A stretch of DNA of 36,892 nt from Prevotella sp. (GTDB taxonomy: Bacteria > Bacteroidota > Bacteroidia > Bacteroidales > Bacteroidaceae): positions 561-37,452 of the forward strand of contig DMYZ01000102.1 of assembly GCA_003483565.1 (NCBI GenBank), in the 5' to 3' direction. Of this stretch, positions 16,336-25,930 are shown in pieces. The position numbers and the translations under genes were made by a program. Position 1 is the first letter of the stretch. Every line of letters begins with the position of its first letter. The notes beneath the pieces are model-generated. The model saw only the letters and a list, made by a program, of their open reading frames with translations, did no database searches and was not told the origin of the DNA.

Positions 16336-19300
16336 TTCTTATACTTTTTATCTTTTTCTTCTGTTAAAGGCTTGTTACGTTCATATCTGACCATTTTTAC
16401 CTTATCAGCCATTTTGCCAAAAATGTAGTAGAGCCCAGGAATAAGGATAAGACCGAATAAGGTACCTATAACCATACCACCTACAGAGGCTGTTCCAATA
16501 GTACGGTTACCAATGGCGCCAGGGCCGGTGGCTACAACCAAAGGCAATAGACCTGCTACAAAGGCAATGGATGTCATTAGAATAGGGCGAAAACGGGCTA
16601 CAGCCCCTTCAATCGCAGATTTTCTCAATCCCATGCCTAAATTATGCCTTTGTACGGAGTATTCTACCATCAGTACGGCATTCTTACCTAACAAACCTAT
16701 CAGCATGACTAATGCTACCTGAGCATAGATGTTATTTTCCAATCCTGCTAATTTCAAGAAAAGATATGCACCAGCAATGCCGGCAGGCAGACAAGTAATG
16801 ATAGGCAATGGCAAAATGAAATTTTCATATTGAGCTGACAATATTAAGTAGACGAAAAGCAGGCATATTACAAAGATAATGGCGGCTTGATTACCTTGTC
16901 CAACCTCATCCTTAGAAATGCCAGCCCAGTCATAATCGAATCCGTGAGGCAGATTCTTTGCTGCAACCTCTTCTATGGCTTTAATGGCTTCACCACTACT
17001 GTGTCCTGGTGCTGGTGAACCACTCACTTCTGCGGAGTTATAAAGATTATGGCGAGTAATTTCACTCATACCATATACTTTTTGGAGATGCATGAAATCG
17101 GAGTATGGTACCATTTCTCCTTGATTGTTTTTTACAGACAATTTTGTGATGTCTGCCGGGAATGCTCTATATTGAGGCTCAGCCTGAACAATGACCTTGT
17201 AAGGTTTACCAAAGCGGATAAAGCCTGTTTCATAGTCAGAACCAACTAATGTTGAGAGATTGTCCATAGCGGAACCTAATGTTACACCCTTCTGTTCTGC
17301 AATATCATTATCTACCCGCAGCATGTATTGAGGAAAACTAGCCGAATAGAACGTAAAAGCAGATCCGATTTCCGGTCGTTTGTTCAGTGCACTGACAAAG
17401 TTTTTGCTTACTTGTTCCATCTGATGGTAGTCGTTATTTCCAGTTTTGTCAAGCAATCGAAGTTCGAAACCTGATGCAGCACCGTATCCTGAAATCGATG
17501 GTGGTTGGAAAAAGTCAATATTCGCACCTGTTATTGACTGGCATTTATGTTCGAGATCAGTGATAATCTCTTTAGCAGTATGTTTTCGATCGCCCCAGTC
17601 CTTTAGGTTGATCAGGCAAGAACCAGAGTTAGCACTTGTACCTTCAGAGAGGATTTCATAGCCAGCCAGAGAGGATACATTTTCCACACCATCTTCGTGT
17701 TCAGCAATGTCCAATAGTTGATGGGCTACTTTATTTGTTCGCTCAATGGTAGACCCAGGAGGTGTTTCTATAACGGCATAAATCATTCCTTGGTCTTCTT
17801 CAGGAATAAAGCCTGATGGTAGATGATTGCTGATAAAATAGGCAATAGCACAAAAAGCTAATAGCAATGGTAGGGTAATCATCTTGCGACTTACTGTTCG
17901 CTCCAGTATTTTTCGATATCCACCAATACCTTTGTTAAAACCATGATTAAATTTATTGAGTGCTTTTTGTAGCCAGGACTCTTTAATATGGTTTTCTTGT
18001 TCTTTAGTCAGAATCAAGGCACAAAGAGCTGGTACAAGTGTCAGTGCAACGAATCCTGAGAGTATGATAGAGGTGGCCATCGTTATAGAGAATTGCCGAT
18101 AAAACACACCTTCTGGTCCACCCATAAAGGCTACAGGAACGAATACGGAAGCCATAACAAGCGCTACGGCGATGATAGCTCCTGTAATCTCTTTCATAGC
18201 TGCATTAGTCGCATCCAGCGGAGATAGATGATCATTTATTATCTTTACATTGACAGCTTCAATCACGATAATGGCATCATCTACTACGATGCCAATTGCC
18301 ATAACGAGAGCAAAAAGTGATATCATATTCAGCGTTATTCCGAAAGCCATCATTACAGAAAATGTTCCAATCAATGATACTGGTACGGAAAGTATTGGAA
18401 TAAGTGCTGATCGCCAGTCGCCTAGAAAAATAAACACTACTAAAGCTACGAGGATGAAGGCTTCAAAGAGAGTGTGTACCACTTTATCCATAGACGCATT
18501 GAGGAAACGGCTGATATCATAGTTGATTTCATAGTGCATTCCTTTAGGCATATCTTTCTGCAGCTTTGTCATAGTCTGCTTTATGTTCTTGATAACCTGA
18601 TTGGCATTGGAACCATAAGATTGCTTCAAAGTAATAGCTGCAGACGGTTTGCCATTAAGGGTAGAGTAGATATCATACATTTCACTGCCGAAGTCAATAT
18701 CCGCAACATCTTTTAAACGAACAAATTGTCCATTACTATTTGATTTCAGAATGATTTCACCATACTCTTTAGGAGTGGTATACCGTCCGGGGTATTTAAG
18801 TACGTATTCAAAAGCTTCCGGGCGTTTTCCACCACTCTCACCTAGTTTACCTGGAGAGGCCTCGATACTTTGATCTTCCAAAGCTTGAATGACATCATCG
18901 GCAGAAAGTTTATATGCCGTCAATTTGTCTGGCTTTAACCAGACACGCATAGCATAGTTTCGAGTACCAAGAATATCAAGATCACCAACACCATCTATAC
19001 GTTTCAGTTCTGGAGTGATGTTAATGTCTGCATAATTAAATAAAAATTTTTGGTCGGCTTTAGGATCATCACTGTATAAGTTGATATACATAAGGATATT
19101 TGGCTCTTCTCGTGATATCTTGACACCTTCGCGGACTACAGCAGCAGGAAGCTTATTGGTTGCAGCTGATACACGATTCTGTACATTGATAGCATCAACA
19201 TTTGGATCTGTACCAAGATTAAAGACAACATTGATTTCGCCTTCACCATCGTTACCTGCATTACTCTCTATGTATTTCATACCAGGAACACCATTCAGTG

Positions 19301-19502
19301 CTTGCTCCAAAGGGATGACAACAGAATTTATGGTTAATTCGTTGTTGGCACCGGGGTAATCTGCTACCACATTTACTTTAGGGGGTGAAATGGATGGAAA
19401 TTGGGTAATAGGTAGTTGGAATAGAGCTATCACTCCTACTAACGTTATGATCAGAGAGATAACGATGGCAAGAACCGGTCGTCGTATAAATTTCTTAAAC
19501 AT
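16332..19502 (-). CDS. RND efflux inner-membrane pump (HAE1/AcrB family)
   Basis: Proton-driven inner-membrane transporter that pushes hydrophobic or amphiphilic compounds through the tripartite channel. The 1056 residues match the family length, with 12 membrane helices and two large periplasmic loops. The N-terminus MFKKFIRRPVLAIVISL is characteristic. The proton-relay Asp pair is in GIVVDDAIIVIEAV (near residue 405), and the relay Lys is in LLGKNAVLMVEYS in the C-terminal half. The FGFP-like asymmetrical residues cannot be used to infer substrate. The start codon lies 1 bp after the membrane-fusion gene stop, and the end overlaps the channel gene. Confidence 0.97.
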   Translation of the reverse strand: MFKKFIRRPVLAIVISLIITLVGVIALFQLPITQFPSISPPKVNVVADYPGANNELTINSVVIPLEQALNGVPGMKYIESNAGNDGEGEINVVFNLGTDPNVDAINVQNRVSAATNKLPAAVVREGVKISREEPNILMYINLYSDDPKADQKFLFNYADINITPELKRIDGVGDLDILGTRNYAMRVWLKPDKLTAYKLSADDVIQALEDQSIEASPGKLGESGGKRPEAFEYVLKYPGRYTTPKEYGEIILKSNSNGQFVRLKDVADIDFGSEMYDIYSTLNGKPSAAITLKQSYGSNANQVIKNIKQTMTKLQKDMPKGMHYEINYDISRFLNASMDKVVHTLFEAFILVALVVFIFLGDWRSALIPILSVPVSLIGTFSVMMAFGITLNMISLFALVMAIGIVVDDAIIVIEAVNVKIINDHLSPLDATNAAMKEITGAIIAVALVMASVFVPVAFMGGPEGVFYRQFSITMATSIILSGFVALTLVPALCALILTKEQENHIKESWLQKALNKFNHGFNKGIGGYRKILERTVSRKMITLPLLLAFCAIAYFISNHLPSGFIPEEDQGMIYAVIETPPGSTIERTNKVAHQLLDIAEHEDGVENVSSLAGYEILSEGTSANSGSCLINLKDWGDRKHTAKEIITDLEHKCQSITGANIDFFQPPSISGYGAASGFELRLLDKTGNNDYHQMEQVSKNFVSALNKRPEIGSAFTFYSASFPQYMLRVDNDIAEQKGVTLGSAMDNLSTLVGSDYETGFIRFGKPYKVIVQAEPQYRAFPADITKLSVKNNQGEMVPYSDFMHLQKVYGMSEITRHNLYNSAEVSGSPAPGHSSGEAIKAIEEVAAKNLPHGFDYDWAGISKDEVGQGNQAAIIFVICLLFVYLILSAQYENFILPLPIITCLPAGIAGAYLFLKLAGLENNIYAQVALVMLIGLLGKNAVLMVEYSVQRHNLGMGLRKSAIEGAVARFRPILMTSIAFVAGLLPLVVATGPGAIGNRTIGTASVGGMVIGTLFGLILIPGLYYIFGKMADKVKMVRYERNKPLTEEKDKKYKK

Positions 19503-19503
19503 A

Positions 19504-20589
19504 TTAGTTCGCTTTTAGCTGGAGAGATGAAATGACTGCAACAGGACTTTTATAACGAGTCTTGATGAATTGGCCGTCTTTAACTTTTTGTACACCATCT
19601 ACAAGAATTCGATCTGTACTTTTCAGTCCTTTGGAAATGATATATACATTTTGCTGTTCATCGGCTATTTCGACCGGAGTGGCATGTGTAAAACCATGAT
19701 GGTCAACAATAAAGACATATTTCTTATCCTGTAGTTCATAAGTAGATTGTTGAGGAATGATGATAGCATTTCTTTTTGGAATATTCATTCTTACAGTTCC
19801 CGTTTCCCCATTACGGAGAATATGTCTATAGTTGGCAAATTTTGCACGGAATGGAATATTACCGGTTTCACTATCGAATTCACCTTCTATATTTTCAATG
19901 AAACCTTTTGTTGGGAAGGTTTCTCCATTAGCAAGAATAAGCTTCAATGGAAGTTTACTCCTTTCAGCTACATGCATCTGATAGTCAAGATATTCAGGCT
20001 CGGAAACATTGAAGTAAATAAACATATTCGTGTTATCCGAGAGATTAGTAAGCAAATCACCATTTTGGATAAGGCTGCCCCTCTTGTTAGGTATTCTTCC
20101 CAGGATACCTGCGAATGGAGCATGAATCACAGCTAGTTGTTGATGGATTCTTGCCATATTGTAGTCTGCTAAAGCTGCACTTAATTTAGCTTTGGCCATT
20201 CGTTTGGCGTTTCTTGAAACAATGTTGTTTGATACTAGTTTTGATGTGTTTTGCAAGTCAATATTTGCTTGCTCTGCTTCTGCTTTAGACTTAGCCACTT
20301 CTTGGGCAGAACCTATGATGGCAATACGGAAAAGAGGCTGGCCCGCCTTTACGGTTTGCCCTTCGTCTACATAGATGTCTTGCAGAATACCTTGTTCCTG
20401 TGCTCTAATCTCAATATTTTTCTGCGATTGAATATTGGCTACATAATCTTTGGTAATTGACGTTGTGGCAACTTCTGGAGTAGTAACGGTATATACCGTA
20501 GTGTCATCCTTTTCTCCTTTTGAAGATTTACAACTCGTAGTCATTAACACTATGCTAATGGCTAACATCATCAGGGTGGTCCTGTTCAT
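19504..20589 (-). CDS. RND efflux periplasmic adaptor (membrane-fusion lipoprotein)
   Basis: HlyD/AcrA-type adaptor linking the RND pump to the outer-membrane channel. The 361-residue product has a lipoprotein signal with lipobox MTTSC (Cys20). A biotinyl-lipoyl-like half follows (VDEGQTVKAGQPLFRI), then a coiled-coil hairpin rich in Ala/Lys/Glu, then the second lipoyl half (IHAPFAGILGRI), and beta-barrel and membrane-proximal domains. An upstream in-frame extension (MLQIYINSQHLSRS) is discarded in favour of ATG 20589, which gives an immediate signal peptide. First gene of the efflux operon; no adjacent regulator gene is present. Confidence 0.95.
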   Translation of the reverse strand: MNRTTLMMLAISIVLMTTSCKSSKGEKDDTTVYTVTTPEVATTSITKDYVANIQSQKNIEIRAQEQGILQDIYVDEGQTVKAGQPLFRIAIIGSAQEVAKSKAEAEQANIDLQNTSKLVSNNIVSRNAKRMAKAKLSAALADYNMARIHQQLAVIHAPFAGILGRIPNKRGSLIQNGDLLTNLSDNTNMFIYFNVSEPEYLDYQMHVAERSKLPLKLILANGETFPTKGFIENIEGEFDSETGNIPFRAKFANYRHILRNGETGTVRMNIPKRNAIIIPQQSTYELQDKKYVFIVDHHGFTHATPVEIADEQQNVYIISKGLKSTDRILVDGVQKVKDGQFIKTRYKSPVAVISSLQLKAN

Positions 20590-20628
20590 GCTTCTGCTCA
20601 AATGTTGTGAATTAATATAAATTTGCAG

Positions 20629-20636
20629 CAAAAGTA
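20629..20636 (-). promoter_or_regulatory. -7 element of the efflux operon promoter
   Basis: Minus-strand TACTTTTG, followed by C, lies 39 bp upstream of the adaptor ATG. The -33 region has no clear TTTG, which may mean a weak or activator-dependent promoter. No TetR/MarR-type palindrome stands out. Confidence 0.5.
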
Positions 20637-20717
20637 CTCTTTTAATTTGGTTTATAGATATTTAAATCCGTTAAAAGGATAAAGAATTTAGATAATAAAA
20701 ATAAAAATTATTAAATA

Positions 20718-22532
20718 CTACTTAATACAGTAACTATGTATAAAGTCTTCAAATTCTCCATGATATCCATTAAAGACATTAATATCTACTATTCCGTGTA
20801 TGCCTTTTACTCTTCCGTCGGGCGAGAGTTGCCAATAAGCAAGACGAACATCTGGCTTATACTCACCGTATCTTGCAATCCATATCTGATAGTTGTGCCT
20901 GATATCTGGTGCTGCGGGCAAATATCTATTAACAAATATTTGGCTGATATATAAGATCGGTCGCGTGCCAGTCTTTCTTTCCACGATATATAGCCAGGTT
21001 CGAATACGGTTAAAAAGTTCACTTATTCCTCCCATCTTTTTTATCTGACTTGGTAAAGGCTCAACGTCAAGTACAGGTGGAAAGTCTCCGTAATGAAATA
21101 TTGAATGTTTCAAAAAGAAGTAAGCCTGTTGACTGGCACTAGATGTGGTGGAGAAGTAGTGATATGTTCCCACTTTGATGCCTGCAGCTTTAGCATGCGT
21201 GTAGTCGGTGTGATAGAATGTATTATAAAGTGAACGACCTTCTGTTGATTTAATATAGGCGAAGGATATTTTGTAATTGATCGTTCCTGTTATCTTTTTC
21301 CGACTTAGTTGTCCTAGACCGATAATTTTTACTTGTTTCCAGTTGATGCTTACAAGTCGGCGTCCTGCAAGATGCTGGTATTTACTGATATCAATACCAT
21401 ATATCCGATTCGAAGTGTAGTTTACTCGTTCACCATAATAGCGGTCATTCTTCCATTCACCTGCACGAATTTTATGGTGCGGTTTAATGGAATATCCAAA
21501 ACCTTCACGGCGGTTATTTTTCCATGTACCCTCGTAATAGCTGCGGTGAGGTGCAAAGTATTTGCCCCAGCCTTGTGCTATAGCATTGCGATTCATTTCA
21601 CCAACGTAAGTTCCCAATGAATCTTTGCGTATACCATAATATAAGGTATCACAATTCCATTTGCCTTGGATATCATAATTTTTCCAGAATATCCATTGAC
21701 CTGCGGTCAGTTTCCATCCATTGTTCCAGTGGTGGTTAAATATTATGGGATATTCATGTAAAAGGGCTTTCTTACCTTCGGAACCATACTTGCGAGTATA
21801 AACATAATCCGGTATATCTTTAAGACTTTTCTGATGGTTGAGTATATCTACTGAATTTGGCGTTTTTTCGCTTTCAATCTGGAAAATCTGATATTTGTCA
21901 AGATGAGAATAACGGACAATGTTGCAAGGTTCTTCTTTTATTTTTGCATGGGAGTCAATATATATTGCTGTATACTTTCGATAAGCATGGATATTTATGG
22001 TCGTGTTGTCTTTGATGCTATCAAGTATATTTATATCATGTTTGAGTTTGGCTATGACAGAGTCAAGATGATTGCTAAAAGCAGAGATGGCTCCAAAGCC
22101 TTCATCCTCTACATCATGGACGCGCAGATAATAATGCAACTCGTCTTCTTCTGAACTGAGACTATCTAATTGATTATTAAATTGGTCTTTAAGTTGTGTG
22201 ATAAATTTTGAGTTTTTCAGATGAGTGTATGCTGCCGGTTGTGTTTCATGAAAGAACGAGACAAGACAACCATGACAGGAAGGTAACATGACCCATTTGT
22301 TGATCCATGCAGCTTTAAAATCCGTTGTGTCTGAACTCAGTATCATTATGTTTTTGCCGCCTACTTGCAGTTGATATTCAGTATATTGGCGGATAAGAGC
22401 AGCACTGTTTTCCTTTTCCCATCTCGATTGAGGAATGAGATGGGAAAAAGAGAATCCGGCAATGAGCAAGAGGATTATTCCAATTATCTTGTTGATTCTG
22501 CCATTTACTAATATACTTAATTTTTCAAACAT
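20718..22532 (-). CDS. MORN-repeat/GH25 muramidase, membrane-anchored
   Basis: A 604-residue mosaic. Residues 13-33 form one hydrophobic segment (signal anchor). Residues about 40-300 form a region I do not recognise, including a CHGC pair (86-89). Residues about 308-370 contain three MORN-like repeats (for example YYEGTWKNNRREGFGY). Residues 378-604 are a glycoside hydrolase family 25 lysozyme domain with the acidic set D381 (YGIDIS), E431 (IKSTEG), and D489/E491 (LDVEP), so catalysis looks intact. GH25 enzymes cut the MurNAc-GlcNAc bond of peptidoglycan. The protein probably faces the periplasm. It is 58 bp downstream of the MATE gene with no promoter seen between, so probably in that operon. 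A strong hairpin lies within codons about 29-41. Confidence 0.9.
   Translation of the reverse strand: MFEKLSILVNGRINKIIGIILLLIAGFSFSHLIPQSRWEKENSAALIRQYTEYQLQVGGKNIMILSSDTTDFKAAWINKWVMLPSCHGCLVSFFHETQPAAYTHLKNSKFITQLKDQFNNQLDSLSSEEDELHYYLRVHDVEDEGFGAISAFSNHLDSVIAKLKHDINILDSIKDNTTINIHAYRKYTAIYIDSHAKIKEEPCNIVRYSHLDKYQIFQIESEKTPNSVDILNHQKSLKDIPDYVYTRKYGSEGKKALLHEYPIIFNHHWNNGWKLTAGQWIFWKNYDIQGKWNCDTLYYGIRKDSLGTYVGEMNRNAIAQGWGKYFAPHRSYYEGTWKNNRREGFGYSIKPHHKIRAGEWKNDRYYGERVNYTSNRIYGIDISKYQHLAGRRLVSINWKQVKIIGLGQLSRKKITGTINYKISFAYIKSTEGRSLYNTFYHTDYTHAKAAGIKVGTYHYFSTTSSASQQAYFFLKHSIFHYGDFPPVLDVEPLPSQIKKMGGISELFNRIRTWLYIVERKTGTRPILYISQIFVNRYLPAAPDIRHNYQIWIARYGEYKPDVRLAYWQLSPDGRVKGIHGIVDINVFNGYHGEFEDFIHSYCIK
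22414..22448. repeat. 12-bp perfect inverted repeat inside the lysozyme gene
   Basis: TTTTCCCATCTC (22414-22425) and GAGATGGGAAAA (22437-22448) are exact inverted copies separated by 11 nt. They lie within the codons just after the membrane anchor of the GH25 gene. Neither strand shows a T-run directly after the stem, so it is not a standard intrinsic terminator. Confidence 0.85.
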
Positions 22533-22590
22533 GTCTGTTTGTGATTTTTTTAATGATATAATTTGTACCCTTGATGGTTCCGTTTCATTT

Positions 22591-23940
22591 TTATGTGGTA
22601 ATTATTTTTCTTTTGAGGAACCGGTAAAGGACAATGAATGCTGGAATCAGAAAAAGGTCAGCCATGCACCATGCGACAGGGTCGCCATAGCAAACACCTA
22701 GAAAACTGAAAGTAGGTACCAGCCATAGACTTACCATGCAACGAGCTATCATTTCCATTACACCACTTAACATACTTAGGTTACTGTAGCCTAAGCCTTG
22801 AATACTGTATCGCAGAATGGTGAGTAAGCCTAAAGCCGGATAGAAATAGTTGGCAATACGCATAAACATAGCCGCATTATCAATAACGACTTTCTCACCA
22901 GAGTTGACAAAGAGTATCATCATGTCATTTGCAAAGGGGTAGATAATGAGTACGGTGATAACAAAGTAGCAGAGCATGATTTTTAAGGCTGAGAAGACCC
23001 CCTTCTTGATGCGATCCATTTTGTGGGCACCGAAATTTTGCCCACAGTAGGTGGCCATAGCTACACCAATATTTTCAAAAACACAGGTAAAGAGATATTT
23101 AATACGCATACTTGCTGTGAAAGCTGCAACATATACGGTACCAAGGGCATTGTTGGCACTTTGGAGCATAATAATGCCGATACCTGTAATACTGAATTGT
23201 AGTCCCATAGGAACTCCGTTATTGAGCAAAATGGAGATTCGCTTGTTGCTATATTGTCTTTCTTTGCCGTGAGGATGAAGTATTTTCAGTTCTTTACGAA
23301 TATAGATGTAACAGCAGAATGTGGCGAAGCCTTGTGAGAGAAAAGTTGCCCATCCAGCTCCAGCAACACCCATGCCGATGATCAATATAAAGAGGATATC
23401 AAGGAGGATATTGAGTAGTGATGAGGCGATAAGAAAATAGAAAGGTTCTTTTGAATTTCCCAGTGCCCGTATAAATCCTGCCAGCATATTATAGAATATG
23501 GTGAACGGGATGGCAAGAAATTGTAGAAAAAGAAAGATATATGCGTTGTGGTGAATATCGGCCGGAGTATTGACAAGTCTCAGGATTTTTTCACAGAAGA
23601 GACAAGAAAGGAGTGTGATGATAAAAGCAAAAACGATGCCAATGCGAAGTGCATTGCTCACATAGGAGCGCATCTTCGTGTAGTCTTTAGCTCCAAAGGC
23701 TTGTGCTATAGGTATGGCGAATCCCGCACAACTTCCATTGCAAAAACCAAGAATAAGAAACATAATACTGCTTGATGCTCCTACGGCAGCGAGTGCACTT
23801 ACACCTATCCAACGGCCTACAATAGCGGCATCGATGATTTGATACATCTGTTGCAAAATATATCCTGCGATGAGTGGTAATGCAAAACGGATGATCCCCT
23901 TGGTAGGAAGACCAACTGTCATATCATTAGTATTATTCAT
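22591..23940 (-). CDS. MATE-family multidrug/cation exporter
   Basis: Twelve-helix secondary exporter of the MATE family (inner membrane, Na+ or H+ coupled). The chosen ATG at 23940 gives 449 residues (MNNTNDMTVGLPTKGI). Typical features are the entry PTKGIIRFALPLIAGYILQQMYQIIDAAIVGRW-type first helix region and repeated G/A-rich helices with a pseudo-symmetrical second half. An in-frame extension upstream to 23967 overlaps the helicase gene and is not used. It starts 10 bp after the helicase stop and is probably co-transcribed with it. Substrate cannot be told from sequence. Confidence 0.93.
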   Translation of the reverse strand: MNNTNDMTVGLPTKGIIRFALPLIAGYILQQMYQIIDAAIVGRWIGVSALAAVGASSSIMFLILGFCNGSCAGFAIPIAQAFGAKDYTKMRSYVSNALRIGIVFAFIITLLSCLFCEKILRLVNTPADIHHNAYIFLFLQFLAIPFTIFYNMLAGFIRALGNSKEPFYFLIASSLLNILLDILFILIIGMGVAGAGWATFLSQGFATFCCYIYIRKELKILHPHGKERQYSNKRISILLNNGVPMGLQFSITGIGIIMLQSANNALGTVYVAAFTASMRIKYLFTCVFENIGVAMATYCGQNFGAHKMDRIKKGVFSALKIMLCYFVITVLIIYPFANDMMILFVNSGEKVVIDNAAMFMRIANYFYPALGLLTILRYSIQGLGYSNLSMLSGVMEMIARCMVSLWLVPTFSFLGVCYGDPVAWCMADLFLIPAFIVLYRFLKRKIITT

Positions 23941-23950
23941 TTTTTGAATT

Positions 23951-25855
23951 TTACTCCTTATTATCAACTTTTTGTATATAGTCCCATAATTGCTTATAGA
24001 AAGGATGCTTTGTCATTGTTTCTGCATTTCCCAGAATAATGAGTTTCATTCTTGCACGGGTAATTGCGACGTTCATTCTTCTCAGATCACGCAAAAAGCC
24101 TATTTGCCCATTGTCATTAGCTCTTACCATAGAGATAAGGATGATATCGCGTTCTTGCCCTTGGAATCCATCTACGGTATTCACAGAGATGAGTTTTTGG
24201 TATGGTTTGAAAAATTCTTTTTTATGAAGAAGTTTGCGGAGATATTGTACTTGTGCACGATAAGGTGATATGATACCCACATCAATTTTTTCTTCAAGGA
24301 TACGCTGTTTGCCTATTTTCTTGCAGTATTCTTCTAACTTTTGAAGTGTGAGTTCTGCTTCACCTCTGTTTATGCGTCCAAATTTTTCGCCTACAAACTG
24401 TTCCTTGAAGTCCGGTTCATCAGGCTCGGTCTCTATTTCGCTTGTATTGATCCATACTATGGGATCATCATAATCTAAAATACCACGATATTTTATCTGT
24501 GGTGCCGTTTCTACTTCTCCATGATAGAAGTAATCGCTAGAGAAACGCATGATATCTTCATTCATGCGATATTGTGTTTTCAGAAGGGTTACCGCTTCCG
24601 GCTTGTTTTCTACAATGCGCTCCATAAGCGTTTTGCCGAGTCCCGCCTTTAGAGCTGCCAGGCTCTTTACGGTTGGCGGCAACTGGCAGTGATCTCCGGC
24701 AAAAATGACTCTTGTTGCTTTGCGGATCGGTATCCAGCAAGCGGCTTCAAGGGCTTGTGCAGCTTCATCAATGAAGAGTGTGCCAAACTTTTGCCCTTCG
24801 AGAATGCGGTTAGCTGATCCTACAAGGGTAGATGCAATAACACGAGCTTCATTAAAAAGCTCTGCATTGATATGGATTTCTATTTCTGCAGCACGGGCTT
24901 TGAGGTGGTCGATTTTTTGATGGTAGTTCTCGTCGTGACTTTTGCGATGGCCTCTCAGTTGTCTTATTGCCTTTCTGATAGCCCATAGTTGTGGATAATC
25001 AGGATGAGCTTCAAAGCGACGCTCAAAAGTGAAAGAAAGCATCTTGTCATTTACTTTTGTCGGGTTGCCTATGCGGAGTACATTGATTCCTCTGTCCACG
25101 AGCTTTTCGCATATCCAGTCTACGGCCATATTGCTTTGTGCACATACCATGACTTGATTTTCTCGCATCAGAGTTTCATTGATGGCTTCCACTAAAGTTG
25201 TAGTCTTACCGGTGCCAGGGGGGCCATGGACAATTTCCACATCCTTTGCCCAAAGAACTTCATTCACTGCTTTCTCCTGTGATGAATTCAGCCATGGAAA
25301 TTTTGTCGGGGCAAAGGCAAACTTCTCCGGATGTGCCTTGGAATAGAAAAGGTCACGTAGATAAGCCAGACGGTTGCCTTTGGCTTTGATAACTCTATCA
25401 AGTCCGTCGAACATGAGTTTATAGCTGCTTTCATCGAAGAATAGTTGTACGCCTACAGGGTTTGTGTGTGCTTGGACATCAAGGATGTTATTTCTGTCAG
25501 GAATGATAATCACCATGCGGTCTCCTTCTACATAGCTCACAGTACAAGTAAAATTAAAATAGTGAATTGTACCGTCAGACTTTACTTCAAAAAAAGCTAA
25601 AGATCGTCCGAATTCGAAATTATGCTCTATTCCTTCATCATTGGTGCGATATATCTCCAAGGTGCTCTGATTAAGTGAGTTGTAAAAGCTCTTACCAGTG
25701 CGGATTGGAAACCAAGCATCACCACGCTTTACTTTTCTGGCAATACCCATTGATTCTGTCTGTTTTCGGAACGTCTCTTTCTCAGTGTAGTATTCTATTT
25801 GCAGGAGAGTTTTTTGACGCATCAGTGATTGTATGGGAGATTCTTGCTGAGTCAT
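23951..25855 (-). CDS. UPF1/IGHMBP2-like superfamily 1B helicase
   Basis: A 634-residue SF1B nucleic acid helicase. Residues 1-180 form an N-terminal beta-rich region like those of the DNA2/UPF1/IGHMBP2 group. Walker A is GPPGTGKT (211-218), motif II is DEAAQALEAACWIP, motif III is GDHCQLPPTV. The second RecA domain holds TVDGFQGQERDIILIS and the final VAITRARMKLI motif. Bacteroidales carry one such helicase of undetermined role, probably in DNA or RNA metabolism. Start chosen at ATG 25855 (MTQQESP); the frame is open 16 codons further but that region overlaps the -7 element at 25864-25871. First gene of a helicase-MATE-lysozyme unit. Confidence 0.94.
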   Translation of the reverse strand: MTQQESPIQSLMRQKTLLQIEYYTEKETFRKQTESMGIARKVKRGDAWFPIRTGKSFYNSLNQSTLEIYRTNDEGIEHNFEFGRSLAFFEVKSDGTIHYFNFTCTVSYVEGDRMVIIIPDRNNILDVQAHTNPVGVQLFFDESSYKLMFDGLDRVIKAKGNRLAYLRDLFYSKAHPEKFAFAPTKFPWLNSSQEKAVNEVLWAKDVEIVHGPPGTGKTTTLVEAINETLMRENQVMVCAQSNMAVDWICEKLVDRGINVLRIGNPTKVNDKMLSFTFERRFEAHPDYPQLWAIRKAIRQLRGHRKSHDENYHQKIDHLKARAAEIEIHINAELFNEARVIASTLVGSANRILEGQKFGTLFIDEAAQALEAACWIPIRKATRVIFAGDHCQLPPTVKSLAALKAGLGKTLMERIVENKPEAVTLLKTQYRMNEDIMRFSSDYFYHGEVETAPQIKYRGILDYDDPIVWINTSEIETEPDEPDFKEQFVGEKFGRINRGEAELTLQKLEEYCKKIGKQRILEEKIDVGIISPYRAQVQYLRKLLHKKEFFKPYQKLISVNTVDGFQGQERDIILISMVRANDNGQIGFLRDLRRMNVAITRARMKLIILGNAETMTKHPFYKQLWDYIQKVDNKE

Positions 25856-25863
25856 AGTGAGTG

Positions 25864-25871
25864 CAAAGGTA
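25864..25871 (-). promoter_or_regulatory. -7 element for the helicase operon, near-leaderless
   Basis: Minus-strand TACCTTTG followed by C ends only 8 bp before the helicase ATG (25855). The leader would be very short. No clear -33 TTTG. Confidence 0.5.
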
Positions 25872-25915
25872 CTAAAAAGATAAGAGAAGGGATAGGATGG
25901 CAAAAAGATTTTTAG

Positions 25916-25923
25916 TATCTTTG
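25916..25923 (+). promoter_or_regulatory. -7 element for the ABC ATPase gene, near-leaderless
   Basis: TATCTTTG followed by C ends 7 bp before the ATG at 25931, again leaving almost no 5' leader. It is divergent from the helicase promoter, with 44 bp between the two -7 elements. Confidence 0.55.
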
Positions 25924-25930
25924 CACATAA

